Shown: positions 21,991-30,842, counted from the stretch's first letter. The stretch: 64,000 nt of DNA from Aestuariispira insulae (GCF_003385955.1 NZ_QRDW01000001.1:1121854-1185853), one strand, 5' to 3'. Notes: generated from the letters alone by a model not told the origin. A program made the numbers and translations.

Positions 21991-22309
21991 TAGCGCCACC
22001 CGCCTCATCTTGGCCGATTCTTTTTTCTTGCGATTCAGCCCATCCCTTGCAACGATTAATTCCCCGGTCGGCATCCAGTGCCACCGGATATGAATCGCCC
22101 GATCAAGAGGCGCGACCGACTGTCATATCAACCGATGGTGCGTGTCGCCGGACAGGGCCCGCAAGTACCGGCCGTTAACAGATATCGTTCTATGAACGGT
22201 ATCAGCCGCCAGCCCGTAAAACGGGGCTGACCAGAAAAACCCAGTATCGTCACGCCGGTAAAACGGACCAGGAACCGACCACGGACCATCCTTAAGGAAG
22301 GAGGTCCTC
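21991..22309 (+). other. Structured leader region before the EF-G-like gene
   Basis: No gene is supported. Stem 22181-22190 / 22194-22203 (GATATCGTTC / GAACGGTATC, one G-U pair, 3-base loop) is followed by CAGCCC / GGGCTG at 22210-22229, then by the ribosome-binding-site hairpin at 22283-22307. Together these suggest a folded 5' untranslated region. No known riboswitch class was recognised. Confidence 0.45.
22283..22307 (+). promoter_or_regulatory. Hairpin enclosing the Shine-Dalgarno of the EF-G-like gene
   Basis: GGACC (22283-22287) pairs with GGTCC (22303-22307), and CCTT (22290-22293) with AAGG (22298-22301), around an AAGG loop. The strong Shine-Dalgarno AAGGAGG (22298-22304) is therefore fully inside the stem, two bases before the start codon region. 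This would lower translation unless opened. Confidence 0.5.
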
Positions 22310-24331
22310 ATGCCGGGAAGTGCTCTCACCAGCCCCCGGGTCGTCACACTTGTCGGCCCGTATCTCTCCGGAAAAACAACTTTGATGGAATCCATGCTGC
22401 ATGCCAGTGGCAGTCTTCACCGACGCGGATCCGTCAAGGATGGCAACAGCGTCGGTGACCCCGCCCCGGAAGCACGCGCCCACGGTATGAGCATCGAGAT
22501 GAATCTGGCGCGCACCAACCATATGGGCCAGGACTGGACCATCATCGACTGTCCCGGCTCCATCGAGTTTTCCTATGAAGCGCAATGCGCCTTGATGGTG
22601 ACCGACATGGCCATCGTCGTCTGCGAGGCCCAGCCGGACAAGGTGATGACCCTGGCCCCGCTGCTGCATTTCCTGGATGCCAACCGCATCCCCCATGCCA
22701 TTTTCCTAAACAAATTGGATCACACCACCCTACCGATCGCCGAGATCCTGGAAGGGTTACAGGCGGTCTCTGAACGGCCGCTGGTCCTGCGCGAAGTCCC
22801 GATCCGGGAGAATGAAGAAATCACCGGCTATGTGGACCTGGTCTCAGAACGCGCCTACGCCTTTCAAGAAGGCAAGCCCTCGAAACTGATCCAGATGCCG
22901 GATTCAATGCTCGACCGCGAAGCCGATGCCCGTCAGGAGATGCTGGAAAAGCTCGCTGATTTCGACGATGGCCTGCTGGAAAAACTACTGGAGGATGTCA
23001 CCCCCTCACCGGAAGAGATTTTTCAACAGTTTGAACAGGATCTGGGCAATGACCTGATCGTGCCGGTCTTCCTCGGGTCCGCAGAACATAACAACGGCAT
23101 CATCCGCCTAATGAAGATGCTGCGCCATGATTGTCCGGGGGTGGAAGCCACCGCCGATCGGCTGGGCGCATCCAAGGAACAGCCTTTGGCCCAGGTCTTC
23201 AAGACCCACCATCTGCCCCATATGGGCAAGATCTCGCTTGCTCGGATTTGGCGCGGGACGCTCAAAGAGGGCGACATGATGGGCGATTTGAAAATGGCCG
23301 GGCTTGCCCTTATGACCGGCCATGACCTGGACAAAACCACCCAGGCCAGGGCCGGTGATATTGTCGCCATCGCCAAACTGGACCCGGTCCGGACCGGCGA
23401 TGTGATCGGGGCAAGCGGCGTCCTGAAGGATGCCATGCTCTGGCCCGACGCGCCCAAACCGGTCTATGCCACCGCCATCGCCACATCCAAACATGAAGAT
23501 GAGGTCAAACTATCCACCGGCCTTTCCAAACTGGCGGAAGAAGATCCCAGCCTGGCCACCGAAACGGAAGACAGTACCCACCAGCTGTTGGTCTGGGGCC
23601 AGGGCGAACAGCATCTGAAGATTCAGCTGGAAAAGCTGGTCCGGCAATATCACCTGGAAATTGATCAGGAAAAGCCGGAGGTGGCCTATAAGGAAACCAT
23701 ACGTGCATCCATCTCCCAGCATGCGCGGCACAAGAAACAATCGGGCGGCCATGGAGAATTTGGCGATGTGCATCTGGAGATCAAACCCCAGCCGCGCGGC
23801 AGCGGCTTTTCCTTCGACAACCGGATCGTCGGCGGTTCAGTACCCAAGCAATATATCCCCGCAGTCGAACATGGGGTGAAGGATTTCCTTATTCGGGGCC
23901 CTTTGGGTTTTCCGGTGGTTGACATCGCCGTCACTCTGACCGACGGCCAGCATCATAATGTGGACAGTTCCGATATGTCCTTCCGCAAGGCCGCCGCCCA
24001 GGCCATGCGCCAGGGCACCCCGCAATGCGACCCGGTCCTGCTGGAACCGATCTATGAGGTCAAAATTTCCGTTCCCAATGATTTCACCTCCAACGCGCAG
24101 ACGATCCTGTCCAAACGGCGCGGCCAGATACTGGGCTTTGACGCCAAATCCGGCTGGACCGGCTGGGATGAGGTCACGGCCTATCTGCCGCAAAGCGAGA
24201 TGCAGGACCTGATCATCGAGATCCGCTCCCAAACCCAGGGGGTCGGCTGGTTCGACTGGGATTTCGCCCATTTGAGCGAACTGACCGGCCGCCTGGCCGA
24301 TCAGGCGATCACGGAGCGGCAGGGGGATTGA
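22310..24331 (+). CDS. Elongation factor G paralogue (EF-G-like GTPase)
   Basis: 673 residues in the EF-G order: GTP-binding domain with G1 GPYLSGKTTL (16-25) and G4 NKLD (134-137), domain II, domain III, domain IV with GGHGEFGDVHLEI, and a domain V near the C-terminus. G3 reads DCPGS (80-84) instead of DTPGH, so the histidine that positions the attacking water is a serine. The protein is shorter than canonical EF-G and is most likely not the main elongation factor. Paralogues of this kind are common in alphaproteobacteria and poorly understood. A strong but sequestered Shine-Dalgarno precedes it. Confidence 0.88.
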   Translation: MPGSALTSPRVVTLVGPYLSGKTTLMESMLHASGSLHRRGSVKDGNSVGDPAPEARAHGMSIEMNLARTNHMGQDWTIIDCPGSIEFSYEAQCALMVTDMAIVVCEAQPDKVMTLAPLLHFLDANRIPHAIFLNKLDHTTLPIAEILEGLQAVSERPLVLREVPIRENEEITGYVDLVSERAYAFQEGKPSKLIQMPDSMLDREADARQEMLEKLADFDDGLLEKLLEDVTPSPEEIFQQFEQDLGNDLIVPVFLGSAEHNNGIIRLMKMLRHDCPGVEATADRLGASKEQPLAQVFKTHHLPHMGKISLARIWRGTLKEGDMMGDLKMAGLALMTGHDLDKTTQARAGDIVAIAKLDPVRTGDVIGASGVLKDAMLWPDAPKPVYATAIATSKHEDEVKLSTGLSKLAEEDPSLATETEDSTHQLLVWGQGEQHLKIQLEKLVRQYHLEIDQEKPEVAYKETIRASISQHARHKKQSGGHGEFGDVHLEIKPQPRGSGFSFDNRIVGGSVPKQYIPAVEHGVKDFLIRGPLGFPVVDIAVTLTDGQHHNVDSSDMSFRKAAAQAMRQGTPQCDPVLLEPIYEVKISVPNDFTSNAQTILSKRRGQILGFDAKSGWTGWDEVTAYLPQSEMQDLIIEIRSQTQGVGWFDWDFAHLSELTGRLADQAITERQGD

Positions 24332-24337
24332 ACATCA

Positions 24338-24700
24338 TCAGCCGGGCAGGAAATCCTGTCCGGCTGTTTCAAGATAGCGCTCCAACAGCCGGACATTCTT
24401 GAGATTGGCCTTCCAGGCGATATCGAAAAAGTCACCTACCAAGGGGATAAGGCCGATCAGCCAGTCGATCGCGATATTGATCGCCATGCGAAAAATTAAC
24501 CATAAAGGCGCACCGGCCCGGCGCGACTGGTAGAGGATCCAGAGCGAACAGGCCAGCATGGCCGTATCCCCAAAACCGGGTATCAAGCCGATCAAACCGT
24601 CCATGCCAATATGGAACGGGGTCAGCGGAATGCGGAACCGCCGGTCGAGCCATTCCGCCACCGCCCGGGTTCTTTCAAGCCGTTTCAACTGGGATGCCAT
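24338..24700 (-). CDS. DUF4112 domain membrane protein
   Basis: 120 residues with the DUF4112 pattern: LDRRFRIP-TPFHIGMDGLIGLIPGFGDTA, a hydrophobic helix, and a second IDWLIGLIPLVGDFFDIAWKAN repeat. Function unknown; two short membrane segments are predicted. AAGGGG lies before the ATG. It is the last of the minus-strand cluster at 24.3-27.1 kb and converges on the EF-G-like gene with a six-base gap. Confidence 0.85.
   Translation of the reverse strand: MASQLKRLERTRAVAEWLDRRFRIPLTPFHIGMDGLIGLIPGFGDTAMLACSLWILYQSRRAGAPLWLIFRMAINIAIDWLIGLIPLVGDFFDIAWKANLKNVRLLERYLETAGQDFLPG
24339..24369 (+). terminator. Probable terminator of the EF-G-like gene inside the DUF4112 3' end
   Basis: CAGCCGGGCAGG / CCTGTCCGGCTG forms a 12-bp stem (one G-U) with an AAAT loop followed by TTTC. 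It starts eight bases after the EF-G-like stop and lies within the last ten codons of the convergent DUF4112 gene. Confidence 0.5.
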
Positions 24701-24797
24701 GCCGCCCCTTCCATCATTTTTCCCACCACAGTTAGATTGGGATGATCCTCTCCGGATGCAATGGCATCTGCGACCAGCCTTGTTTGGCCGCCCTCCG

Positions 24798-25322
24798 CTA
24801 TGCCCCGGCTGACCGCTCAACCAACTCGACCAGAGCGCCATCCGTCATTGTTTCCAGTGTTAACAGGGATTGATAGGGGTCACCCGCCAATCGTAACCGA
24901 TCGGCAAAGGCGGGCTCGGTCTTCTGGCCCGACAATTTCCGTTCCCGGATTTCCGCCCGAAGGCCTGGCACCAGATCCAGCAGACGCTGTTCAATCCGGA
25001 AATGCCGCACGCCCATCTGCCGGTCTGTTGGCAAGGACTGGCAGAATAACTCGATTTCCCAGTCACGGACGATGAAAGTGGCCACCACCGCGGGCGGATC
25101 AATATGCCCTGGCGTTCGAATGGCAAAACCGGCCTCTGAGGAAAACACATCTGTCACGTAGTCCGAAAAGGCCGACAGGGAGCCGGAGGAGCAGGCAACA
25201 TCAATATCACTGCCCGGGATATCAATGCCCAGCGGCGGAGTGCCGATCAGGACCGGTGAAAACCGGGCCAGCCGGTCAAGCAGGCGAGTCTCCTGCAATA
25301 CAAGGATATGGGGCTGTTTCAT
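24798..25322 (-). CDS. DUF4269 protein (nucleotidyltransferase-like fold)
   Basis: 174 residues. The pattern matches DUF4269: SPVLIGTPPLGIDIPGSDID, IELFCQSLPTDRQMGVRHFRIEQRLL, and the late KLSGQKTEPAFADRLRLAGDPY. The GSDID segment recalls the metal-binding G-S-x-x-D of nucleotidyltransferases, and the family is viewed as nucleotidyltransferase-like, but no substrate is known. It lies 24 bases after the unknown gene at 25347 on the same strand. Confidence 0.8.
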   Translation of the reverse strand: MKQPHILVLQETRLLDRLARFSPVLIGTPPLGIDIPGSDIDVACSSGSLSAFSDYVTDVFSSEAGFAIRTPGHIDPPAVVATFIVRDWEIELFCQSLPTDRQMGVRHFRIEQRLLDLVPGLRAEIRERKLSGQKTEPAFADRLRLAGDPYQSLLTLETMTDGALVELVERSAGA

Positions 25323-25346
25323 TCTTCAACGAAGGCGCGCGTTCTG

Positions 25347-25943
25347 TCAGTCCATCTTTTCATAAACACGCTGATAGAGCTTTTCGATCATGGCGTTGGC
25401 GATATTCAGTTCCGCCTTGAGGGATTCCAGGTTGATCTCGTTATAAATGTCATATTCACCGACCAGGTCAAAGCCGGTTTCATTCAGCGCTGCCAGCATG
25501 GCATCCTGCTGCCATTCGCTCAAGGTGCGTCCGCCCTGAAACTCGTCATAAAGGGAGGGGTCGGCCACCGCGGAGATGATGACATCAATTAACTGAGCGC
25601 TGGTATCACCGCTGTCATAGAGCCCCAGTTTCAGAGGCGACTGATCGATGATGCGCGTGCATTGTTCCAGCGCTTTTTCCAGGCAATCCCGGATCACATC
25701 GGCGCGGTCACTGGAGATATCCGCCGCCAGCAGGCTTTCCACCAGTTTCTGAATGATCCGGGTTTCGGTTTTCTGCACGCGGAGCATCTGCCTTGTATCG
25801 TCCTTCTGGCGGTCAAATTCCAGCTCGATCGCCCGGACGCAATGATCCAGGGTGAAAAGCTCGTTCAACTCCGCCGGTTTTCCCAACACCTTTTCATAAA
25901 GCGCCAGTACAGATCGCTCGAGATCTGGATTGTCCGTGGTCAT
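25347..25943 (-). CDS. Protein of unknown function, acidic and mainly helical
   Basis: 198 residues, not recognised. It is acidic, has no signal peptide or membrane segment, and reads as long amphipathic helices, with a short central segment rich in S, D and G. The strong Shine-Dalgarno GGGGAGG five bases before the ATG supports the start. It is placed between the methyltransferase and DUF4269 genes, 24-56 bases from each, so it is probably part of the same transcript. Confidence 0.7.
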   Translation of the reverse strand: MTTDNPDLERSVLALYEKVLGKPAELNELFTLDHCVRAIELEFDRQKDDTRQMLRVQKTETRIIQKLVESLLAADISSDRADVIRDCLEKALEQCTRIIDQSPLKLGLYDSGDTSAQLIDVIISAVADPSLYDEFQGGRTLSEWQQDAMLAALNETGFDLVGEYDIYNEINLESLKAELNIANAMIEKLYQRVYEKMD

Positions 25944-25998
25944 GCTGCCTCCCCGGGGCGCTGCCCCCTGGATTGATGCCTGTTGAGAAGGTTCTTTG

Positions 25999-27099
25999 TC
26001 ATTTCATGATCTCCAGCCGGATCATCTTGGCTTCCTGCTCCTGCAGACTTTTCAGCCGGTCAAAATGATGGGTTGCCTGTTCATTCAGAAACTTCTTGGA
26101 CGCGCTGTCCATGCTGCGGTCCTGGAACAGCTTCGTGGCCTTGCCCCAGCCGTTGGTGATGCGGGTCTGATAGTCACGGGTGATATTCTTGGTGCCGATC
26201 ACCTTCAACCCGCATTCTTCAAGGATTTTTTTATAAAACCGTGCCGAGAGAACCGGTGCCAGGAACCCGTCGAGGCGCGCCATATAGGGCGCATGGCCTT
26301 CCGAGGATTGTGTCAGCGCATCCACCAGAACCATCTTGCCGCCCACTTTCATGGAATTGGCGATCGCCTGGAGCACTTTTTGTTTTTCCTCAATATCCTG
26401 CATGCCTTCCGCCGCACAGACATAGTCATATTGCTCTTCACCGAAATTGGCACGGTTCGGATCAAAATGCCGGACCTTGCCGCTGGATTTGTCGACCAGA
26501 TTCTGGCTTACCTCATAACCGGTGCAATCCGCCTGATGATAGGTTTCCAGGAATTTATTCAGCCGCCCGTCACCGGCAAACACATCCAAGACCTTTTTAT
26601 GCGGGTCCATGCCCTGAATGATCGGCTCTAAGATCTCGATCGCCCCATTGATGCCGCCCGGCGTGCGCGAGGCCGCCCCCCACAGATGCGTCATCAAGGC
26701 GCCATCATCAAGATTTTGAATGGGTGACTTGTCATCCTTGAGGCCTTCTTCCGCCTCCCCCAGTTCCTTGGGCGTCAGGCGTCTGGCCTTGGGCAGGTTG
26801 GGGTCGGGTCTAGGCGCTGCACCGCCGGAACCTTTGACCTTGGCTGAAGGACCGCCGGAAGCCTTCGCACTTTGTCCCTGTTTCGCGGTTCCCCCCTTGC
26901 CGCCCGGTGGCGGTTCCTTGCCAACCGGCTTCCGGATCTTGACCTTGCGCGCCCGATCCTCGCCACTGCGAACCACCAGATCCGCCCCGCGCCACCAGGC
27001 CATCAGCTTCTTGCGCACGCCGATGGAACCGCCTTCAACGACCATTTCCGATCGTTCGGTTTTCAGCTTAGAAGCCATTTTCCCCAGGATCTTTTTCAT
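25999..27099 (-). CDS. Class I SAM-dependent methyltransferase with basic low-complexity N-terminus
   Basis: 366 residues from this ATG (up to 386 from an ATG at 27159, 359 from one at 27078). Residues of roughly 50-110 form a Gly/Lys/Pro/Ser-rich, basic linker. A methyltransferase domain follows, with motif I VLDVFAGDGRLN and the acidic YDYVCAAEGMQDI region near motif IV. The SAM-binding glycine motif is good; the substrate is not predictable. It heads the 24.3-27.1 kb cluster; a palindrome lies upstream. I consider the exact start unsettled. Confidence 0.75.
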   Translation of the reverse strand: MKKILGKMASKLKTERSEMVVEGGSIGVRKKLMAWWRGADLVVRSGEDRARKVKIRKPVGKEPPPGGKGGTAKQGQSAKASGGPSAKVKGSGGAAPRPDPNLPKARRLTPKELGEAEEGLKDDKSPIQNLDDGALMTHLWGAASRTPGGINGAIEILEPIIQGMDPHKKVLDVFAGDGRLNKFLETYHQADCTGYEVSQNLVDKSSGKVRHFDPNRANFGEEQYDYVCAAEGMQDIEEKQKVLQAIANSMKVGGKMVLVDALTQSSEGHAPYMARLDGFLAPVLSARFYKKILEECGLKVIGTKNITRDYQTRITNGWGKATKLFQDRSMDSASKKFLNEQATHHFDRLKSLQEQEAKMIRLEIMK

Positions 27100-27168
27100 G
27101 GAATGTGCTGTTGATCCATTTCTCTCGGGCGTGCCGCCAGGCGGCTGGAAGCCAAGCATAACATGGTC

Positions 27169-27182
27169 TTCAAATATTTGAA
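27169..27182. promoter_or_regulatory. Perfect palindrome upstream of the methyltransferase cluster
   Basis: TTCAAATATTTGAA is a 14-base perfect palindrome located 10 bases upstream of the longest methyltransferase start (27159) and 34 bases downstream of the Lrp stop on the same strand. It could be a regulator site; no partner is known. Confidence 0.35.
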
Positions 27183-27215
27183 ATCATTTGCCCAATCCTC
27201 TGCTCGCGCCCAAAA

Positions 27216-27704
27216 TTAGACGTCTGGAAAAACAATTTCAGGCCAGCTTTCCGTCACTCCGGCCTGGTTTGGCCGTTCCAGATAGGTGGAGAGGACAACA
27301 AAGGTGCTGGTGGAAACCACCTGCGGCGTCATATAGAGCTGCCCCAGCAACGATTCCAATGCTTGGGAGTCCCGGGTGCGCACCTTCATTAGCAAACAGG
27401 TACTGCCCGCAACCGCATGGATTTCCTCCACTTCCGGAAAGCGGGTCAACGCCATCAGGCGCTGGCTTTTACCCCAACCACGGGTGCTGACCTGAACAAA
27501 AGACAAAAGCGGCTTTTCCACCGCGTCACCGCTCAGCCGGACGGTGGTGCCCAGGATCACACCATCTTTTTTCATACGCTTGACGCGTTCATGCACCGCT
27601 GGCGCCGATAACCCCACCTGTTCCCCCATCTGGGCATAGCTCTGGCTGGCATCCTCAACCAACGCACTTAATATTTTTCGGTCAAAATCGTCCAAGGGAC
27701 GCAT
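27216..27704 (-). CDS. Lrp/AsnC-family transcriptional regulator
   Basis: 162 residues. N-terminal helix-turn-helix (about 4-55; LDDFDRKILSALVEDASQSYAQMGE, VGLSAPAVHERVKRM) and a C-terminal RAM ligand domain. The ATG at 27704 has GGGTGG just upstream and gives a standard Lrp N-terminus, better than the longer reading to 27758. It is divergent from the MFS gene, so it probably regulates that transporter in response to an amino acid or related metabolite. Confidence 0.9.
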   Translation of the reverse strand: MRPLDDFDRKILSALVEDASQSYAQMGEQVGLSAPAVHERVKRMKKDGVILGTTVRLSGDAVEKPLLSFVQVSTRGWGKSQRLMALTRFPEVEEIHAVAGSTCLLMKVRTRDSQALESLLGQLYMTPQVVSTSTFVVLSTYLERPNQAGVTESWPEIVFPDV

Positions 27705-27812
27705 TTTCCACCCTTTCTGCTGAATAGCATCTGTATTTAACAAAGATCGGCTTATCACCCTTTATATCAAAATTAAATTAATCATAATCGGAAAAATACT
27801 GAACATAATTCC

Positions 27813-29003
27813 ATGAATATGAGAGTGAATATGCTATCTCTTCGTGCCACGACCATTATATTGACCGCTTCAGTCGGTATTATCGGTGCCAATTCATTGG
27901 CTCTGGGGCCTATCGCCCCCAGCATCGCGGCGGATTTGGGCGGATCGACTTCCACCACCCTCTATGCCGCCGGTGGCTATGGTCTGGGCACAGCGCTTGG
28001 GGCGTTGACCCTTTCCCCACTGATCGACCGCATCGGAGTCCAGCGCGCACTTTTCGGCGCTTTGATCGCGCTCGCAAGCTGTTTTACCGCAAGCGCCGTT
28101 ACACCGGGCATATCCGGCCTGATCATCGCCCAGAGCCTGGCCGGGCTGGCCGCTGGAATCGGATTGCCCGCCATCTATGCCTATGCTGCCGAAATTGCGC
28201 CCAAAGGTCAGGAAAGCAAAATCCTCGGCCGGGTTTTGGTGGGTTGGACATTGAGCCTGGTGGCCGGCGTATCACTCTCGTCTCTTCTGGCCGATCTGAT
28301 CCATTGGCGCCTCGTTTTCGGCTTGTTGAGCATTTTAGCCTTGCTCTGCGGCCTGATTGTCTTCCTGTCCCGCCCCCCCAAGTCCGAGCGATCCGATATT
28401 GGCCTGCAATTTCCCCTCCGGGCCTTTGGCCTGCCTGGTGTGCCGGCATTGTTGACGATCTGCTTTTTCTTCATGGTCACTTTTTACGGTACCTATGCAT
28501 TCATCGGCGACCACATTCACCATACACTCAACCTGCCATTGCGAGCCGGCGGGTTGATTGCGATCACCTATGGTACCGGTTTTGCCCTGGCCAGCCTGGG
28601 CGACAGCCTGATCGACCGTCATGGCACCCGAAGTCTAATGCCCTGGGTTATGGGGATGGTGACCCTGACCTATGCCCTGATGGCCGGTTTTTCAGGATCC
28701 TTCGCCGCTCTTTTGATCCTGACAGCGCTCTGGGGCGCGGCCAATCATTTCGGTCTTAATCTGGTGGTCGGCAGCCTGTCCGCCCTGCATCCTTCCAAGC
28801 GGGGCATCGTGCTCGGCCTCAATAGCGCGGTCACCTATCTGGCTGCCAGCGCCGGGGCCTTTGCCTTTGGTCCACTCTATGAAACTCAGGGGTTTGCCAT
28901 GCTCTGCGGGCTCGCCACTGTGCTGATGGTTTTGCCGGTGCTGATCGGCTTTGCCCTTCGGCTTCGCCCCTCCATACCATCGGCATTGAATAGCGCGGAT
29001 TAA
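27813..29003 (+). CDS. Major facilitator superfamily transporter
   Basis: 396 residues with 12 predicted helices and the Bcr/drug-exporter-like first half, including an LIDRIGVQRALF loop (motif A region). ATG at 27831 is an alternative start with AGAG upstream; the 18-base difference affects only the N-terminus. Divergent from an Lrp gene, so likely an amino acid or metabolite exporter under Lrp control; this is inference from context. Substrate not assignable. Confidence 0.88.
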   Translation: MNMRVNMLSLRATTIILTASVGIIGANSLALGPIAPSIAADLGGSTSTTLYAAGGYGLGTALGALTLSPLIDRIGVQRALFGALIALASCFTASAVTPGISGLIIAQSLAGLAAGIGLPAIYAYAAEIAPKGQESKILGRVLVGWTLSLVAGVSLSSLLADLIHWRLVFGLLSILALLCGLIVFLSRPPKSERSDIGLQFPLRAFGLPGVPALLTICFFFMVTFYGTYAFIGDHIHHTLNLPLRAGGLIAITYGTGFALASLGDSLIDRHGTRSLMPWVMGMVTLTYALMAGFSGSFAALLILTALWGAANHFGLNLVVGSLSALHPSKRGIVLGLNSAVTYLAASAGAFAFGPLYETQGFAMLCGLATVLMVLPVLIGFALRLRPSIPSALNSAD

Positions 29004-29111
29004 CCTGGCCAACAAAACTGCCTGCCCAACCTCACGGAGCTTTGAGTTGGGGAAACGCACTCTTCCGTTCTAAAACCTAGTGTCAGACGACATTAGGAAG
29101 GATTGGATGTA

Positions 29112-30080
29112 ATGCTGACCAGTTGCCCCCCCAGCTGGTATCTGCCAGAACATTGCGCAACCGATGAAACGGTCTTCCATAACCGACGCCGGATCATCAA
29201 AACACTCGGGCTCGGCACGGCCTTGCTGCCCGCCGCCGGCTTGATCGCCCCCCTGGCCCGGGCAGCGGCCCCTTCCCCCAGCGCGGATCTCTACCCCGCC
29301 AAACGCAATAGCAGCTATGCGCTGGACCGGCCGCTGACAGACGAGAAACATGCGCTCAATTACGTGAATTTCTATGAATTTGGCAGCAGCAAGGATGTGG
29401 CCCCACTCGCGCAAAGCTTGGAAATCGCCCCTTGGCAATTGCGGATCGACGGCCTGGTCGAGCAGGAAATCACCGTCGATGCCCATGACCTGATCCGCAA
29501 AATGCCGTTGGAGGAGAGGCTCTATCGCCATCGCTGTGTCGAAGCCTGGTCCATGGCAGTGCCCTGGTCCGGTTTTGCCATGAAAGCGTTGCTGGATTTC
29601 GCCAAACCGCTGAGCAGTGCCAGATATGTGGTGATGGAAACTTTGGCAGACGAGGAAACCATGCCGGGCCTAAGCGCTTTCTGGTATCCCTGGCCCTATG
29701 TTGAAGGGCTGACCATTGAAGAAGCCACCAATGAGCTTGCCTTTATCGGGACCGGAATTTACGGCAAGGCCATGCCGAAACAAAATGGCGCGCCGATCCG
29801 CCTGGTGGTGCCATGGAAATATGGTTTCAAATCCATCAAATCCATCAACCGGATCACCTTTTCAGACCAACGGCCAAAAAGCTTCTGGGAACAGATCCAG
29901 GGCCGCGAGTATGGTTTCTGGGCCAATGTGAACCCGGAGGTTTCCCACCCACGGTGGAGCCAGGCCAGCGAGCGGGTCCTGGGCACGAACGAGCGTGTGC
30001 CAACCCTGCTTTACAACGGCTATGGCGATCAGGTCGCCCATCTATACACAGGCCTCAAAGACGAGCGACTGTTTATGTAG
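29112..30080 (+). CDS. msrP: Protein-methionine-sulfoxide reductase catalytic subunit MsrP (YedY-like)
   Basis: 322 residues with a probable Tat-type signal (NRRRIIKTLGLG) and the sulfite-oxidase-fold molybdopterin domain. The Mo-ligating cysteine is probably C142 in HRCVEAWSM. Later YedY motifs include GLSAFWYPWPY, EATNELAFIGTGIYG and PWKYGFKSIKSI. The enzyme would repair oxidised methionines in periplasmic proteins. The ATG at 29112 has AGGAAGGA upstream. No msrQ heme subunit gene follows; a PAS gene is next. Confidence 0.92.
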   Translation: MLTSCPPSWYLPEHCATDETVFHNRRRIIKTLGLGTALLPAAGLIAPLARAAAPSPSADLYPAKRNSSYALDRPLTDEKHALNYVNFYEFGSSKDVAPLAQSLEIAPWQLRIDGLVEQEITVDAHDLIRKMPLEERLYRHRCVEAWSMAVPWSGFAMKALLDFAKPLSSARYVVMETLADEETMPGLSAFWYPWPYVEGLTIEEATNELAFIGTGIYGKAMPKQNGAPIRLVVPWKYGFKSIKSINRITFSDQRPKSFWEQIQGREYGFWANVNPEVSHPRWSQASERVLGTNERVPTLLYNGYGDQVAHLYTGLKDERLFM

Positions 30081-30169
30081 CATTGTTGAACAAGTGTAAT
30101 ATATTTGCCTTCACGGCACGGGGGGAAACCGCTAAAATAACGCCGCATATCACATTCTGGGGACAATAA

Positions 30170-30823
30170 GTGCCACAAAACCGGCAAGCCGACGCCCGGC
30201 AAACGCTGTCCGGCGACCTCAAACAAGAGAAACCGTTCCGCCCGCCCTTGCAGGAACCGCTCATCAGGGATGAAAGCCTTTGGGAAACCGCACGAAGCCT
30301 GGCATCGGGCGATATGGCCGCCTGCGATGACCTTTTGAAAAAACTGGGCAGTCCGCCACCGAAACTGATCTGGAATCCCGACCCCGACGAACTGCCACAC
30401 CCGGAATTTTCCCTTTTGATGCAATGGTGGCAAGAGACCAAAGGTGACAGACCGGCCCCGTCACCAGAGGATGTGGACCCTCTACATTTGGTCAAATTAT
30501 TAGGCCATTTAATCCTGACCGATGTATGCGATGAGGGTGAGAATTTTCACGTCCGGCTCTACGGCTCCCAAATCGGCAAGACCGTTGAAGATTTGACCGG
30601 AAAGGATCTGAAAACGATCTGGACCCCGCTCAGGCATTATTTCATCGCCAATTACCGGGCAATCTGCCTACGGCCGGAACCGCTCTATTCCCTGCATACC
30701 CCCGCCCTGAACATCAATCTCAGCGCCTGGGACCGCCTGATCCTGCCCCTGATGGAAGGGGATAAAGTCAAGCGGATCATGATCGGGATTTTTGCCACCG
30801 ACCGCCAGCCCCTGGACGGTTAA
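30170..30823 (+). CDS. PAS_5-domain protein
   Basis: 217 residues starting with GTG, preceded by GGGGAC. A hydrophilic N-terminal third is followed by a PAS_5-like fold (about 75-215): W-x-x-K.., FHVRLYGSQIGKTVEDLTGKDL, and the closing KVKRIMIGIFA. PAS_5 proteins are abundant in alphaproteobacteria and mostly of unknown role, possibly as redox or ligand sensors. Ends 19 bases before the convergent MATE gene. Confidence 0.75.
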   Translation: MPQNRQADARQTLSGDLKQEKPFRPPLQEPLIRDESLWETARSLASGDMAACDDLLKKLGSPPPKLIWNPDPDELPHPEFSLLMQWWQETKGDRPAPSPEDVDPLHLVKLLGHLILTDVCDEGENFHVRLYGSQIGKTVEDLTGKDLKTIWTPLRHYFIANYRAICLRPEPLYSLHTPALNINLSAWDRLILPLMEGDKVKRIMIGIFATDRQPLDG

Positions 30824-30842
30824 AACGACATCCAGACAGCCT

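Noticed and set aside
22123-22395. A 90-codon reading frame on the minus strand in the EF-G-like leader
   Set aside because: It has no recognisable domain, crosses the leader hairpins and the EF-G-like start, and lacks a ribosome binding site.
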